Shown here: positions 1 to 9,481 of the stretch, piece after piece | Numbering within the stretch: position 1 is the first letter of the stretch | Layout: each line of letters begins with the position of its first letter | Source: JACMRI01 sp043778625 | Lineage (GTDB): Bacteria; Bacteroidota; Bacteroidia; UBA4408 | Assembly: GCA_043778625.1 (NCBI GenBank) | Contig: JAYWFU010000072.1 | Span: 1 to 21,763 of the forward strand | DNA length: 21,763 bases | Direction of reading: 5' to 3' | Translations under genes and position numbers: made by a program | Notes under the pieces: model-generated | Seen by the model: only the letters and a program-made list of their open reading frames with translations | Database searches by the model: none | What the model was told of the DNA's origin: nothing

Positions 1-590
1 ACATTCCAGTTAGCGGTATTACGCACTTCCACTTTATTGGATATTGCACGCAACTGAACCACTAGCTGTTGTTGCATAGCACATACATATAGCACGGCAG
101 CGCCCTCCATGGTTTCTACATCAGGCGCATACAATTGTTGTACTTTGGCTATACTTTGCGCATTGCCATGTACGGTGTTTACTGTTATGCCATTAACTTT
201 GGGTAATTGATCCAACGCATGGTTTTCTATATTAAATAGTGCGTTAATAATTAATTGGTTGCGTGGTACAAAACCAAGTGTATCCATAGGTATAAAGGCG
301 TTATCATTTTCGGCACCTAATTCTGCCAAACAATCCTGCGTAACATTAACTACACTACCTATGGTATATTGTGCATTAAAACTACCTGCAATGCCCATGT
401 TTAGTACTACATCAAAACTATTGTGCGCCAACATTTTAGTGAGATGATGTGTAGTAGCCACCATGCCCACGCCCGTTACAAGCACTTGTATAGTGTGATT
501 GAGGTAAGTGTAACCACCATCAGTTGTAGTAAAATGGGGGAGGAGTGGAGCAATTTCAAATTCGGTGGCAGCAACTATTAGTAAATTCAT
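1..590 (-). CDS. mqnB: Futalosine hydrolase, 3' end cut by window edge
   Basis: Reading the minus strand from the ATG at 590-588 gives 196 uninterrupted codons to the window edge, so the last few dozen residues are missing (the family is about 200-230 aa). The product starts MNLLIVAATEFEIAPLL, then shows a VTGVGMVATTHHL segment, NMGIAGSF, ELGAENDNAF, NTVHGN and VETMEGAAVLYVC around residues 158-170. MEGAA with Glu162 is the nucleoside-binding signature of the MTA/SAH-nucleosidase (PNP/UDP) fold, and the following QLRAISNKVEVRN is typical of Bacteroidota MqnB. Known family role: it hydrolyses futalosine to dehypoxanthine futalosine and hypoxanthine in the futalosine route to menaquinone. It is divergent from the pterin synthase gene, with an 84-bp gap. 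A general MTA/SAH nucleosidase is the alternative, but the residue pattern favours MqnB. Confidence 0.88.
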   Translation of the reverse strand, partial: MNLLIVAATEFEIAPLLPHFTTTDGGYTYLNHTIQVLVTGVGMVATTHHLTKMLAHNSFDVVLNMGIAGSFNAQYTIGSVVNVTQDCLAELGAENDNAFIPMDTLGFVPRNQLIINALFNIENHALDQLPKVNGITVNTVHGNAQSIAKVQQLYAPDVETMEGAAVLYVCAMQQQLVVQLRAISNKVEVRNTANWN

Positions 591-648
591 TTAATTATTT
601 TAATGTAAAATGGCTTGGGTATAAAGATAGATTTTAATATTAATGCAA

Positions 649-656
649 TATATTTG
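649..656 (+). promoter_or_regulatory. Possible Bacteroidota -7 promoter box (TATATTTG)
   Basis: TATATTTG matches the TAnnTTTG -7 consensus of Bacteroidota sigma-70 promoters and ends 18 nt before the ATG at 675, which would leave a leader of about a dozen bases. I see no good TTTG -33 box at the expected distance, so this rests on one box only. Confidence 0.35.
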
Positions 657-674
657 CACTCGTAAAATTACACA

Positions 675-1091
675 ATGGTTTATATAACACGCAAAGAGCA
701 TTTTAATGCAGCACATAAGGTACATCGTTCCGAATGGTCAGTCGAAAAAAATAAAGAAATATTTGGCAAGTGCGCCAATCCTAACTGGCATGGGCACAAT
801 TATAATTTATTTGTTACCGTAAAAGGTAAGCCACACCCACTTACAGGCTTTGTGGTAGATTTAAAAGCATTGAGCGTACTTATCCGTGAAACAATAACAG
901 AAGAGTTAGACCATAAAAACCTTAACGAAGACGATACGTTTATGAAGGGCTTAATACCTACCACCGAACACATGAGTATTGAAATTTGGAAACACCTAGC
1001 CACGCCAATACAAGCCATGGGCGCACAACTACACTGCATTAAGTTGTACGAAACCGACAATAATTATGTGGAGTATTTTGGTGAAGAGTAA
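675..1091 (+). CDS. queD: 6-pyruvoyl-tetrahydropterin / 6-carboxytetrahydropterin synthase family protein
   Basis: A complete 138-aa T-fold enzyme of normal length. Zinc ligands are visible as His14 (in HFNAAHKV), His39 and His41 (in HGHNY). Cys33, in the CANPNWHGHNY motif, is the expected catalytic cysteine, Asp79-His80 (LDHKNLN) complete the proton-relay pair, and Glu126 (LYETDNNYVEY) is the pterin anchor. Family knowledge: these enzymes convert dihydroneopterin triphosphate either to 6-carboxytetrahydropterin (QueD, queuosine/7-deazaguanine pathway) or to 6-pyruvoyltetrahydropterin (PTPS). The C-x-N-P-N-x-H-G-H-N-Y spacing is closer to the PTPS type, but bacterial members are usually annotated as QueD; the sequence alone does not decide. 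The permease gene follows after 32 nt and may be cotranscribed. Confidence 0.88.
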   Translation: MVYITRKEHFNAAHKVHRSEWSVEKNKEIFGKCANPNWHGHNYNLFVTVKGKPHPLTGFVVDLKALSVLIRETITEELDHKNLNEDDTFMKGLIPTTEHMSIEIWKHLATPIQAMGAQLHCIKLYETDNNYVEYFGEE

Positions 1092-1123
1092 TTTTGACTA
1101 ATTAATAAAACAACTAAAATTAA

Positions 1124-2374
1124 ATGCAAACATTTGTATTACTTACTTGGGAAAGTTGCGTGTTTGCACTACAATCGTTATGGGGCAATAAGCTACGAAG
1201 CCTACTATCACTACTAGGAATAACCATTGGTATATTTGCTATTATTACTGTGTTTACAATGATTGATAGTATGAAAGACAAAATTTCAACATCAATTAAC
1301 GATTTAGGAAACGATATTATTTATGTGCAAAAATGGCCATGGGAGTTTGGCGATAGTTACCCATGGTGGAAATATTATAAACGTCCGCTACCCAAGTTAG
1401 CTGAGGTTGCAGGTATCGAAAACCGCTGTAGCCTAGTAGGTGCGGTATGTTTTACTATTAGTGGTAAGCACACTTTAAAGTTTGAAAACAATAGCCTCGA
1501 AAAAAGTGGTATTGAAGGCGTAACCCACCAATATAATAAAGTAAAAAATATACCTCTCAATGAGGGTAGATATTTTACGGCTGAAGAATCGCAGGCAGGT
1601 CGCCACGTAGCATTAATGGGCAATGCAGTAGTGCAAAGTTTGTTTGGCAACACTATTAATGCACTAGGCAAAACAATTAAAATACAAGGTGTTAAATACG
1701 CCGTAATAGGCACATTACAAAAACAAGGCGAAAGTATATTTGATGCCAGTACCGATAATAAGGTGTATATACCATTACAAGCGGCACGCTCCATAATGGA
1801 CATACATGACGAAGATGCCGACCCCTGCCTATACGTACTACCTAAACCTAATGTGAGCAAGCAACAACTCAAGGACGAACTTACCATAGTAATGCGTAGC
1901 CTTAGGCGCATAGCTCCTGCTGACGAAAATAATTTTTCGCTAAACGAATCGTCCCTAATAGCTAAAGGCTTTGATAGCTTGTTTGCTATTGTAAACTTGG
2001 CAGGTACTGTTATTGGGGGCTTTTCAATATTGGTAGGTTGTTTTGGTGTAGCTAATATTATGTTTGTAAGCGTTAGAGAGCGTACCCCAATAATTGGAAT
2101 TCAAAAATCGTTAGGCGCCAAAAATTATTTTATACTATTGCAATTTATTGTAGAGTCAATTATATTGTGTGTATTGGGTGGCTTACTAGGTATTACTTGC
2201 GTGGCATTGGTAGTAATGGTAATAAATGCCGTGGCCGACTTTAGCATTGTGTTAAGTCTTCATAACATAGCCATAGGCTTGGGGCTATCAGTAATAATAG
2301 GTGTTGTGGCAGGGTTGCTCCCCGCAATACAAGCCGCCAAACTAGACCCTGTGGAGGCAATTAGGATGAGTTAA
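1124..2374 (+). CDS. ABC transporter permease, MacB/FtsX type
   Basis: The 416-aa product has the MacB_PCD plus FtsX layout. A first membrane segment (about residues 25-48) follows the conserved SLWGNKLRSLLSLLGITIGI start, then a large periplasmic domain (about 50-270) and three C-terminal membrane segments (about 280-310, 335-365 and 375-400). It ends in the characteristic GLLPAIQAAKLDPVEAIRMS. FtsX-type permeases of this class couple an ABC ATPase to export or to mechanical work across the envelope rather than forming an import channel. No ATPase gene lies beside it, so its MacB-like partner must be encoded elsewhere. It starts 32 nt after the pterin synthase stop and is probably in the same transcript. 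The substrate cannot be inferred. Confidence 0.86.
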   Translation: MQTFVLLTWESCVFALQSLWGNKLRSLLSLLGITIGIFAIITVFTMIDSMKDKISTSINDLGNDIIYVQKWPWEFGDSYPWWKYYKRPLPKLAEVAGIENRCSLVGAVCFTISGKHTLKFENNSLEKSGIEGVTHQYNKVKNIPLNEGRYFTAEESQAGRHVALMGNAVVQSLFGNTINALGKTIKIQGVKYAVIGTLQKQGESIFDASTDNKVYIPLQAARSIMDIHDEDADPCLYVLPKPNVSKQQLKDELTIVMRSLRRIAPADENNFSLNESSLIAKGFDSLFAIVNLAGTVIGGFSILVGCFGVANIMFVSVRERTPIIGIQKSLGAKNYFILLQFIVESIILCVLGGLLGITCVALVVMVINAVADFSIVLSLHNIAIGLGLSVIIGVVAGLLPAIQAAKLDPVEAIRMS

Positions 2375-2717
2375 ATTTAGGGTATAAGTGCTACTTTATT
2401 GTATAAAATAATCCTGTGGATAATCCCCAATCAGTACTATACTTTTTGTAAACATCACCACATGTAAATAGTTTTCGTCGCTTGTTTCGTGTTCCCACGA
2501 AACAAAATTGAATTAATTGGTTCGTGAAGACACGAACCAAGGCGGAGTTTCATTAAATTGAAACAAAAAATCAATTTTACTGATCTCTTAAACGCACAGT
2601 ACGCATTGAATAAATAAAACTTTTACGTGCAATTACAACCTCACACTTTGTCAGTATTGGCGGTGTTTTTTGCGTGGCATTATAGTTGAAATATTAAGTT
2701 AAATTACACATTCAACT
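2375..2717. other. 343-bp intergenic region with three hairpins
   Basis: No gene is visible here. The middle carries two perfect 10-bp stems with 4-nt loops, one at 2482-2505 (stem TTGTTTCGTG, loop TTCC) and one at 2517-2540 (stem TTGGTTCGTG, loop AAGA), plus a smaller 6-bp stem at 2547-2564 (GTTTCA/TGAAAC). None is followed by a T-run, so they do not look like ordinary intrinsic terminators. The last 150 bp before lon should hold its promoter. A TTTG at 2647-2650 and a GTTTTTTG at 2665-2672 are weak candidates with poor spacing. Confidence 0.6.
2481..2521. repeat. Dispersed hairpin repeat, copy 1
   Basis: These 41 bp match 11026-11066 at 36 positions without gaps by my count, and similarity continues a little upstream. 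The core is a perfect TTGTTTCGTG/CACGAAACAA stem, followed in both copies by ATTAATTGGT. Here that tail also opens the second hairpin (2517-2540), so this copy looks like a head-to-tail pair of related stems. It resembles a small palindromic (REP-like) intergenic repeat. Confidence 0.6.
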
Positions 2718-5162
2718 ATGTTCGAAGATATTCAATTACAGCACAACCCTAGCGACGACGCCGATTTTATACCCATGCTATCCTTAGAGGAAGAAGATAC
2801 GTTAAGTAAAGATGCTTACCCTACACAACTGCCAATATTACCACTACGTAATACGGTGCTATTTCCTGGTGTGGTTATACCCATTACGGTAGGGCGCGAC
2901 AAATCTATTAAACTTATACAAGAGGCTTACAAAGGCAATAAAATTGTTGGAGTTGTAGCCCAGCAAGACGATAAAGCTGAAGAGCCTGATTTTGCTGACC
3001 TGCATCAAACAGGCACTATAGCCAACATTATTAAAGTGTTACGCATGCCTAATGGCAATACTACAGTAATATTACAAGGTAAGCGTAGGTTTAAAATTGA
3101 AAAACAATTAAGCACAGAACCTTATTTTACGGCTGAAATTAGTATTGTGGATGATGCTAAAATTCCCGAAAACGATAAGGAGTTTGACGCCACAATGTCA
3201 TCAATAAAAGATGCAGCACAAGAAATAATAAAACTATCGCCACACATACCCTCAGAAGCTAACATCGCCATACGAAGCATTGATAGCCCTTCGTTTTTGA
3301 TAAACTTTATTTCCAGTAATATGGAGGCATCGGTAAACGAAAAACAAGCTTTACTACAAAATATTGATAGTAAAACACGTGCCACCGAATTGCTTACCTT
3401 ATTAAATAAAGAGTTGCAGGTAGTGGAGCTCAAAAGCCAAATTCAAAGCAAAACCCGTGTGGATTTGGATAAGCAACAGCGAGAGTATTTCCTGCAGCAA
3501 CAACTTAAAACCATACAGGAGGAGCTTGGCAATAAAAGTAACGAGGAAGAAGCCAACGACCTTGAAACACGTGCCAAAACAATGAAATGGAACGAAGAGG
3601 TGGGGGCTACTTTTAAGAAAGAATTAGATAAACTACGTAGAATGAATCCCGTAGCATCAGAGTATAGTGTACAAACCAACTACTTGGAACTATTGCTTGA
3701 CCTACCTTGGGGGCAATACAGTACTGATAGTTTTGATTTGAAAAACGCACAAAAAATATTAGACGACGATCACTTTGGCTTAAAAAAAATAAAGCAACGT
3801 ATTATTGAACACCTTGCCGTGCTTAAGCTCAAGGGCAATATGAAATCGCCTATACTACTACTACACGGCCCCCCAGGCGTGGGCAAAACTAGCTTAGCCA
3901 AAAGCATAGCACGTGCGCTTAATAGGGAGTATGTACGCATGAGTTTAGGTGGCATGCGCGACGAAAGTGAAATACGTGGACACCGTAAAACATACATAGG
4001 CGCTATGCCTGGGCGTATATTACACAACTTAAAAAAAGCCAAAGTAAGTAATCCTGTATTTTTGTTAGATGAAATTGATAAACTGGGTACAGGCTTTCAA
4101 GGCGACCCATCATCAGCATTGTTAGAAGTATTAGACCCTGAGCAAAACAAAACTTTTTACGATAATTTTGTGGAGATAGAGTACGACTTATCCAACGTAA
4201 TGTTTATAGCCACTGCTAATAGCTTACAAACTATACAACCTGCATTGTTGGACCGTATGGAAGTAATAGATATAAGTGGCTACACACTAGAAGAAAAAGT
4301 GCAAATAGCAAAAAAACACCTTGTACCTAAGCAGTTAGACGAACATGGCTTACCCAAAAAAGCAATAGACCTCAATGAAAAAGTATTACAAAAAGTAATA
4401 GCGGGCTATACCCGCGAAAGTGGAGTGCGCACACTCGAAAAACGAATTGCAAAACTAGTACGTAACGAAGCCCGCAAAGTAGCCATGGACGAGGAATACA
4501 CCGCCAAACCTACTGAGGAAGATGTAGTAGAAGTACTTGGACCCGAAATGGTAAGCCGCGAAAAATACCAAGATAACTCCATAGCAGGTGTGGTTACTGG
4601 CCTTGCATGGACTAGCGTAGGTGGCGAAATACTATTTATTGAAAGTAGTATAAACAAAGGGAAAGGCGGAAAGCTAACATTAACAGGCAACCTAGGCGAT
4701 GTAATGAAAGAAAGTGCAGTACTTGCCTTAGAATACATTAAAACTCACGCTGACGAATTAGGTATTAATTACAAAGCGTTTGACCAATACAACCTACACG
4801 TGCATGTGCCCGAAGGTGCTACCCCTAAAGATGGCCCAAGTGCTGGCATCACTATGCTTACTGCCATAGCGTCGGTGTTTACGCAACGTAAAGTGCGTGC
4901 TAAATTAGCCATGACAGGCGAAATAACTTTGCGTGGTAAAGTACTACCAGTAGGCGGAATTAAAGAAAAAATACTCGCCGCAAAACGAGCTGGCATTAAA
5001 GAAATAATACTGTGTGACGAAAACGAAAAAGATATACTGGACATAGAACCCGAGTACCTAAAGGGATTAAGTTTTTATTACGTTAATACCATGGCAGAAG
5101 TGCTGGATATTGCATTACTCAACGAACGTGTTAAAAACCCGCTGAACTTAGTAATAGATTAA
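2718..5162 (+). CDS. lon: Lon ATP-dependent protease (S16 family)
   Basis: The 814-aa length is normal for a Bacteroidota LonA. An N-terminal substrate-binding LON domain (about residues 35-235, LPILPLRNTVLFPGVVIPI) and a coiled linker rich in Gln and Lys precede the AAA+ module, with Walker A GPPGVGKT at 384-391 and Walker B VFLLDEID at 447-454. The C-terminal protease domain has the catalytic dyad Ser708 (PKDGPSAGITM) and Lys751 (GGIKEKIL), 43 residues apart as in E. coli Lon. Role: processive cytoplasmic degradation of damaged and regulatory proteins, often heat-induced. It appears to be a single-gene unit. No HAIR/CIRCE-like site is obvious upstream. Confidence 0.98.
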   Translation: MFEDIQLQHNPSDDADFIPMLSLEEEDTLSKDAYPTQLPILPLRNTVLFPGVVIPITVGRDKSIKLIQEAYKGNKIVGVVAQQDDKAEEPDFADLHQTGTIANIIKVLRMPNGNTTVILQGKRRFKIEKQLSTEPYFTAEISIVDDAKIPENDKEFDATMSSIKDAAQEIIKLSPHIPSEANIAIRSIDSPSFLINFISSNMEASVNEKQALLQNIDSKTRATELLTLLNKELQVVELKSQIQSKTRVDLDKQQREYFLQQQLKTIQEELGNKSNEEEANDLETRAKTMKWNEEVGATFKKELDKLRRMNPVASEYSVQTNYLELLLDLPWGQYSTDSFDLKNAQKILDDDHFGLKKIKQRIIEHLAVLKLKGNMKSPILLLHGPPGVGKTSLAKSIARALNREYVRMSLGGMRDESEIRGHRKTYIGAMPGRILHNLKKAKVSNPVFLLDEIDKLGTGFQGDPSSALLEVLDPEQNKTFYDNFVEIEYDLSNVMFIATANSLQTIQPALLDRMEVIDISGYTLEEKVQIAKKHLVPKQLDEHGLPKKAIDLNEKVLQKVIAGYTRESGVRTLEKRIAKLVRNEARKVAMDEEYTAKPTEEDVVEVLGPEMVSREKYQDNSIAGVVTGLAWTSVGGEILFIESSINKGKGGKLTLTGNLGDVMKESAVLALEYIKTHADELGINYKAFDQYNLHVHVPEGATPKDGPSAGITMLTAIASVFTQRKVRAKLAMTGEITLRGKVLPVGGIKEKILAAKRAGIKEIILCDENEKDILDIEPEYLKGLSFYYVNTMAEVLDIALLNERVKNPLNLVID

Positions 5163-5514
5163 TTAATTTGTATATATCAAACATTAAACATACTTTTGTA
5201 AAACATTCACACAGTAGAGTAACTTTTGTCAATTATGTGCAACACTTGCACACTAGCTTACACCATCAGATACAAGTAGCACTACTAAGGTTTGTAAAGC
5301 GGACGAGTTATATTAAAATTTACAATTTCATAACTTACATAATTAATTCACTAAGCTAAATTCTACGCTGGCTTAATTGATTTTAATATATTTCGTACGA
5401 GGCAGCATAATTATGTGCACTGCCCACAGTAGTATATTGCAAATTACGTGGTTGTATTTGTTTTATATTGTATAAACATAATTTACAACTACACCAAATT
5501 AACATAACAACACA
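5163..5514. other. 352-bp intergenic region, likely helicase promoter and leader
   Basis: No convincing gene is present. A 63-codon frame with a TTG start at 5168 has an unnatural His/Lys-rich composition and no family resemblance. A 7-bp stem with a 3-nt loop sits at 5236-5252 (TGTGCAA/TTGCACA). AT-rich sequence with TTTG and TATATTGTAT words at about 5455-5475 is the most likely promoter zone for the helicase, leaving a leader of some 40 nt. I see no riboswitch or cold-shock box I can name. Confidence 0.4.
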
Positions 5515-7389
5515 ATGACTTTTAGCGAATTAGGTTTAATTGAACCAATTATCAAAGCAGTAACAGAGTTAGGCTATACTGAGCCTACTCCAATTCAACA
5601 ACAAGCAATACCTTACGTATTAAATAACAACACTGATTTAGTTGGTCTTGCACAAACAGGTACAGGTAAAACAGCCGCATTTGGCCTACCAATTTTAAAT
5701 AGTATTGATTTAGATAACCGATCAACACAGGCATTAATTATTGCTCCAACACGTGAGTTAGGTGTGCAAATAGCCAACGATTTAAACAAGTTTGGTAAAC
5801 ACATGCGTGGGCTTAACATCGTTACGGTGTACGGTGGAGCATCAATCATGACTCAAATTAAAGATATTAGCCGTGGTGCACAAATTATTGTGGCAACACC
5901 AGGGCGTATGATGGATTTATTAGAGCGTGGAAAAGTTAAAGTAAACGAAATTAAGTTTTTGGTACTTGACGAAGCTGACGAAATGTTGAACATGGGTTTT
6001 AAAGAAGATTTGGATGTTATACTTAAAACCACTCCTAAAGAAAAACAAACTTTATTGTTTAGTGCAACAATGCCTAATGAGGTGCGTCGTATTGCTAACC
6101 AATACATGAACGAACCGCACGAAATAGCAGTGGCCAAACAAAGCCAAAGTGCTGATAATATTACGCACCAGTACTACGAAGTACACGAGCGCGACCGTTA
6201 CCTTGCCCTTAAACGTATTATTGATTATAACCCAAGCATATTCGGAATTATTTTCTGTCGTACACGTCACGAAACACAAGATATTGCCGAGAAACTAATT
6301 AAAGACGGTTACAACGCCGATGCACTACACGGCGATTTATCCCAAGCGCAGCGCGATAGCGTTATGAAACGTTATCGCTCACACACACTACAATTATTAG
6401 TAGCTACTGATGTGGCCGCCCGTGGTATTGATGTGAACGAAGTAACCCACGTACTAAACTATAATTTACCTGATGATGTTGAGGTATACACTCACCGCAG
6501 TGGTCGTACAGCTCGTGCAGGTAAGCATGGAGTATCGTTAATATTAGTAAATACACGTGAGTTTAGCCGTATTCGTCAAATAGAAAAAATGATAGGCAAA
6601 CAATTTGTGAAAGGAATTATACCCCACGGATTTGAAGTGTGCGAAAAACAATTAATACACCTTGTAAACAAAGTACACGATATTGATGTTTCGGAAGAAG
6701 AAATAGCGCCCTACCTACCAGTAGCCAACGAATTGTTTGCCGAAATGAGTAAGGAAGATGTTATTAAACATTTTTTAAGCGTAGAGTTTAATCGTTTCTT
6801 AGAATATTATCGTAACGCAGTTGATTTAAACCAAGGGGCAAAACGTACTGTAGGCGACCGCGAACGTGGTAAAACACTTAATTTAAGCGCAACAGGCAAG
6901 CAACGTATGTTTATTAACGTAGGTACTACCGATGGTTTTGATGATGTGCAATTAGCCGAGTATATTGGTGATGTAGCCAAAATAGCTCCTAGCCAAGTAG
7001 CACAACTTTCGGTACGCGACAAATTCTCGTTCTTTAACGTAGATGCCTCACATGCAGATGCAATCTTAACTAATTTCAAAAAAGAAAAATTAAATAACCG
7101 TCCAATTCGTGTTGATGTTACTGAAGACCGTGGTCATGGTGGCGGAGGCGGAGGCGACCGTGGTGGCGAAAGCCGAGGCGGAGAACGTAGAGGTGGTTCA
7201 GGCGAACGCCGTAGTGGAGGAGGAGGCTCAAGTTCTTCATCTTACCGTGGTGGCGATAGCCGTGGCGGAGGAAGTAGAGTAGGCTCAGGCCGCCGTGAAG
7301 GTAGTTCAAGCGGAGGAGGATACTCCAATACTTCGTCTAATACAGCATCAAGTGCATCTACAGGCGAAAAACGCAAAAAACGTTACTAA
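5515..7389 (+). CDS. deaD: DEAD-box ATP-dependent RNA helicase with DbpA domain and Gly-rich tail
   Basis: The 624-aa protein has every DEAD-box motif: Q motif PTPIQQQAIP, motif I AQTGTGKT (46-53), PTRELG, TPGR, DEAD (152-155), SAT (183-185), IIFCRTR, ATDVAARGID and HRSGRTARAG (327-336). A DbpA/CsdA-type RNA-binding RRM follows at about 460-540 (RMFINVGTTDGF...). The last 80 residues are a low-complexity Gly/Arg/Ser tail with RGG-like repeats ending in EKRKKRY. Known role: ATP-dependent unwinding of structured RNA, in ribosome assembly, mRNA decay or cold adaptation. It is monocistronic, closed by a strong terminator. The symbol is by domain architecture (DeaD/CsdA-like); I cannot tell which paralogue it is. 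Confidence 0.95.
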   Translation: MTFSELGLIEPIIKAVTELGYTEPTPIQQQAIPYVLNNNTDLVGLAQTGTGKTAAFGLPILNSIDLDNRSTQALIIAPTRELGVQIANDLNKFGKHMRGLNIVTVYGGASIMTQIKDISRGAQIIVATPGRMMDLLERGKVKVNEIKFLVLDEADEMLNMGFKEDLDVILKTTPKEKQTLLFSATMPNEVRRIANQYMNEPHEIAVAKQSQSADNITHQYYEVHERDRYLALKRIIDYNPSIFGIIFCRTRHETQDIAEKLIKDGYNADALHGDLSQAQRDSVMKRYRSHTLQLLVATDVAARGIDVNEVTHVLNYNLPDDVEVYTHRSGRTARAGKHGVSLILVNTREFSRIRQIEKMIGKQFVKGIIPHGFEVCEKQLIHLVNKVHDIDVSEEEIAPYLPVANELFAEMSKEDVIKHFLSVEFNRFLEYYRNAVDLNQGAKRTVGDRERGKTLNLSATGKQRMFINVGTTDGFDDVQLAEYIGDVAKIAPSQVAQLSVRDKFSFFNVDASHADAILTNFKKEKLNNRPIRVDVTEDRGHGGGGGGDRGGESRGGERRGGSGERRSGGGGSSSSSYRGGDSRGGGSRVGSGRREGSSSGGGYSNTSSNTASSASTGEKRKKRY

Positions 7390-7414
7390 TTTTAAACCTA
7401 ATTATTTGGTTACA

Positions 7415-7460
7415 ACAACAAAAGAGGCTCGTGTACTACTACACGAGCCTCTTTTGTTGT
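7415..7460 (+). terminator. Intrinsic terminator with perfect 21-bp stem
   Basis: The arms 7415-7435 and 7440-7460 are exact reverse complements around a CTAC loop. The GC-rich middle (GAGGCTCGTG) sits between A-rich and T-rich outer parts, so the T-tract (CTTTTGTTGT) is built into the 3' arm. The position, 25 nt after the helicase stop, makes it the helicase terminator. By symmetry it could also work on minus-strand transcripts. Confidence 0.9.
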
Positions 7461-7557
7461 GGGGAGTGTTTTTGTTATTCTGCGCTACTAATTTACCAAA
7501 ACGTGTGTAATAGATGTACTTTATGGTGTGAGGCATATAAATTACCTTTTATTACAT

Positions 7558-7565
7558 TAGTTTTG
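7558..7565 (+). promoter_or_regulatory. Possible -7 box TAGTTTTG abutting the kinase start
   Basis: TAGTTTTG fits TAnnTTTG exactly and ends six bases before the ATG at 7571. If functional, transcription would start at or within a few bases of the start codon, giving a leaderless or near-leaderless message. There is no clear -33 TTTG, which weakens the call. Confidence 0.33.
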
Positions 7566-7570
7566 TGATT

Positions 7571-9481
7571 ATGAAGAAACTAATGTTGTGTTATTTATTT
7601 GTAAGTTGTGTTACCGTAGTGTGTGCGCAAAATATAGATTCGTTGTGGCGGGTGTATAAAACACCTAATATAGCGGATACTACTAAGATTAATGCAGTGT
7701 ATAAGTTAGGTGTTATTTATTATAATAGTGGCAATGATTCTTTAGCCTTAGCGTACGCAAATTGCGCATTAATAACAGCTAAAAAATGTAATTATACCAA
7801 AGGAATAGCTAAAGCTTACTATTTATTAGGAATGGAATATACCTTTAAAGGTAAGCATGATAAGGCCATAGCTATTTTATTAGCAGGAATTAAGTTATGT
7901 AAAGCAAATAATTATACGCAACTATATTTTTTAACAACTACTAGCTTAGGTACCACCTATGTTGCGCAGGGTAATTATAGGCAGGCATTATCTTACATTA
8001 ACGAAGCATTAAAAACTAGCCAAATTTTAGATGATAAAAGAGGAGTTGGAGCTTGCTTAACTACTTTAGGCAAAATTTATCTTGCTATTAACGAGCCTAA
8101 TAAAGCTCTCGGCTTATTTAACAAAGCACTTACTATATACATAGCCCAGCACGACACTACAGGTATAATAGGTAGTCAAATAAATACTAGTGCAGTGTAT
8201 ATAAAACAGCTAAAGTACGAAGCCGCGTTGCGCATAAATAACAAAGGACTACAAGCTGCGTTACGAATTAACGACACTTACAATATAGCATTGTTTTATG
8301 GCAATAATGGCATAATTTATAGTGAACTAGGCAATGCTAAAGCTGCAAATAAAACGTATAATTATACCACTGCACATAATTATTATACCAAAGCATTAAC
8401 ATTAAATTTAGCCTTGGCTGATAGTGAATCTATAGCCAATACCTTATTAAATATTGGCACATTGTATAATTATCAAAAACAATATACTAAAAGCTTATAT
8501 TCTTTAACTCAATCGTTGCGCATTGCACAACAAAATAATTACACTGAAATAACACAGTATTGTTACAAATTGATGTACGAGGCCTATGAACAAAAAAAGG
8601 AGTATGCTGAAGCTCTAAAGTATTATAAATTATATGTAACTTTAAAAGATAGTGCTTTTACTATTGAAAGTACTCGGCAGTTAAGCGATTTAAAAACTGA
8701 TTACGAAGTAGCTAACAAAGAGCGTGAACTTACCGAGCAAGCCTACGCACAACAGCAACAACGCGTAATATGGTACTGGATTATTGGTGTACTATTGTTA
8801 ATAGTAGTATTTGCAATAGTACTCGTTTACAACAAAAAACAAAGTTTACGAGCGTTAGCCGAAAAAGACCTACGCCAAAAACTATTACTGTCGCAAATGA
8901 ACCCTCACTTTATTTTTAATAGTATTAACACTATTCAAAGCCTTATACGGAGCAATGATAATGAGAGAGCTATTAACTACCTTGATGGATTTTCGGCACT
9001 TACACGCCAAATACTTGAGCATTCGCGCGAAACGTACATTACCCTAGCCGACGAACTATCAGTAATTAATAACTACTTGCATATACAACAATTATTAGGC
9101 AATAATGCGTTTAGCTACACTATTATCGTAGCGTCCAACATTGATACCACAACGCTATTGGTACCGCCAATGCTTACCCAACCGTTTATTGAAAACGCCA
9201 TTAAACACGGTGTAACCAACACACATGGGCAGGTTAGTGTGTGCTTTGCGCTTACCAACCAACTACTAATGGCTACCATAACCGATAACGGTACAGGTTT
9301 TAATAGCACTAACACACCCGCTAACCACAAACCATTAGCTATTAAAATTACACAAGAACGCTTGAGTTACTATACCCATCAACAGCAAACGCCCATTAGG
9401 TTTGAAAACATAACTAATGCAACTCAACAAATTATAGGGGCTAAGGTAGAGGTGCAAATACCTTATTTAATTGATAATTGA
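7571..9481 (+). CDS. TPR-containing LytS/YehU-type sensor histidine kinase
   Basis: I start at the ATG at 7571 (636 aa) rather than the GTG two codons earlier, because MKKLMLCYLFVSCVTVVCAQ is a clean signal peptide. Residues about 30-370 are a run of tetratricopeptide repeats predicted to lie in the periplasm (AIAKAYYLLGMEYTFKGKHD-type units, Tyr/Ala/Leu-rich). A short coiled segment and one membrane helix (399-421) follow. The cytoplasmic part has the His_kinase signature QMNPHFIFNSINTIQSLI, with His446 the phospho-acceptor. It is followed by an ATPase domain with an N box PPMLTQPFIENAIKHG (532-547) and a G box TDNGTGF (571-577). This is the common Bacteroidota 'TPR plus His_kinase' sensor. 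The LytTR regulator 96 bp downstream is its obvious partner. The input signal is unknown. Confidence 0.92.
   Translation: MKKLMLCYLFVSCVTVVCAQNIDSLWRVYKTPNIADTTKINAVYKLGVIYYNSGNDSLALAYANCALITAKKCNYTKGIAKAYYLLGMEYTFKGKHDKAIAILLAGIKLCKANNYTQLYFLTTTSLGTTYVAQGNYRQALSYINEALKTSQILDDKRGVGACLTTLGKIYLAINEPNKALGLFNKALTIYIAQHDTTGIIGSQINTSAVYIKQLKYEAALRINNKGLQAALRINDTYNIALFYGNNGIIYSELGNAKAANKTYNYTTAHNYYTKALTLNLALADSESIANTLLNIGTLYNYQKQYTKSLYSLTQSLRIAQQNNYTEITQYCYKLMYEAYEQKKEYAEALKYYKLYVTLKDSAFTIESTRQLSDLKTDYEVANKERELTEQAYAQQQQRVIWYWIIGVLLLIVVFAIVLVYNKKQSLRALAEKDLRQKLLLSQMNPHFIFNSINTIQSLIRSNDNERAINYLDGFSALTRQILEHSRETYITLADELSVINNYLHIQQLLGNNAFSYTIIVASNIDTTTLLVPPMLTQPFIENAIKHGVTNTHGQVSVCFALTNQLLMATITDNGTGFNSTNTPANHKPLAIKITQERLSYYTHQQQTPIRFENITNATQQIIGAKVEVQIPYLIDN

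Noticed and set aside
259..447. 62-codon plus-strand frame at the left end
   Set aside because: Antisense to the futalosine hydrolase gene, whose conserved motifs are convincing.
5168..5359. 63-codon open frame after lon
   Set aside because: TTG start, odd His/Ile-rich composition, no recognisable motif and no regulatory signals of its own.
7295..7510. 71-codon frame overlapping the helicase end
   Set aside because: It runs out of frame through the helicase tail and the terminator hairpin, so it is not a plausible gene.
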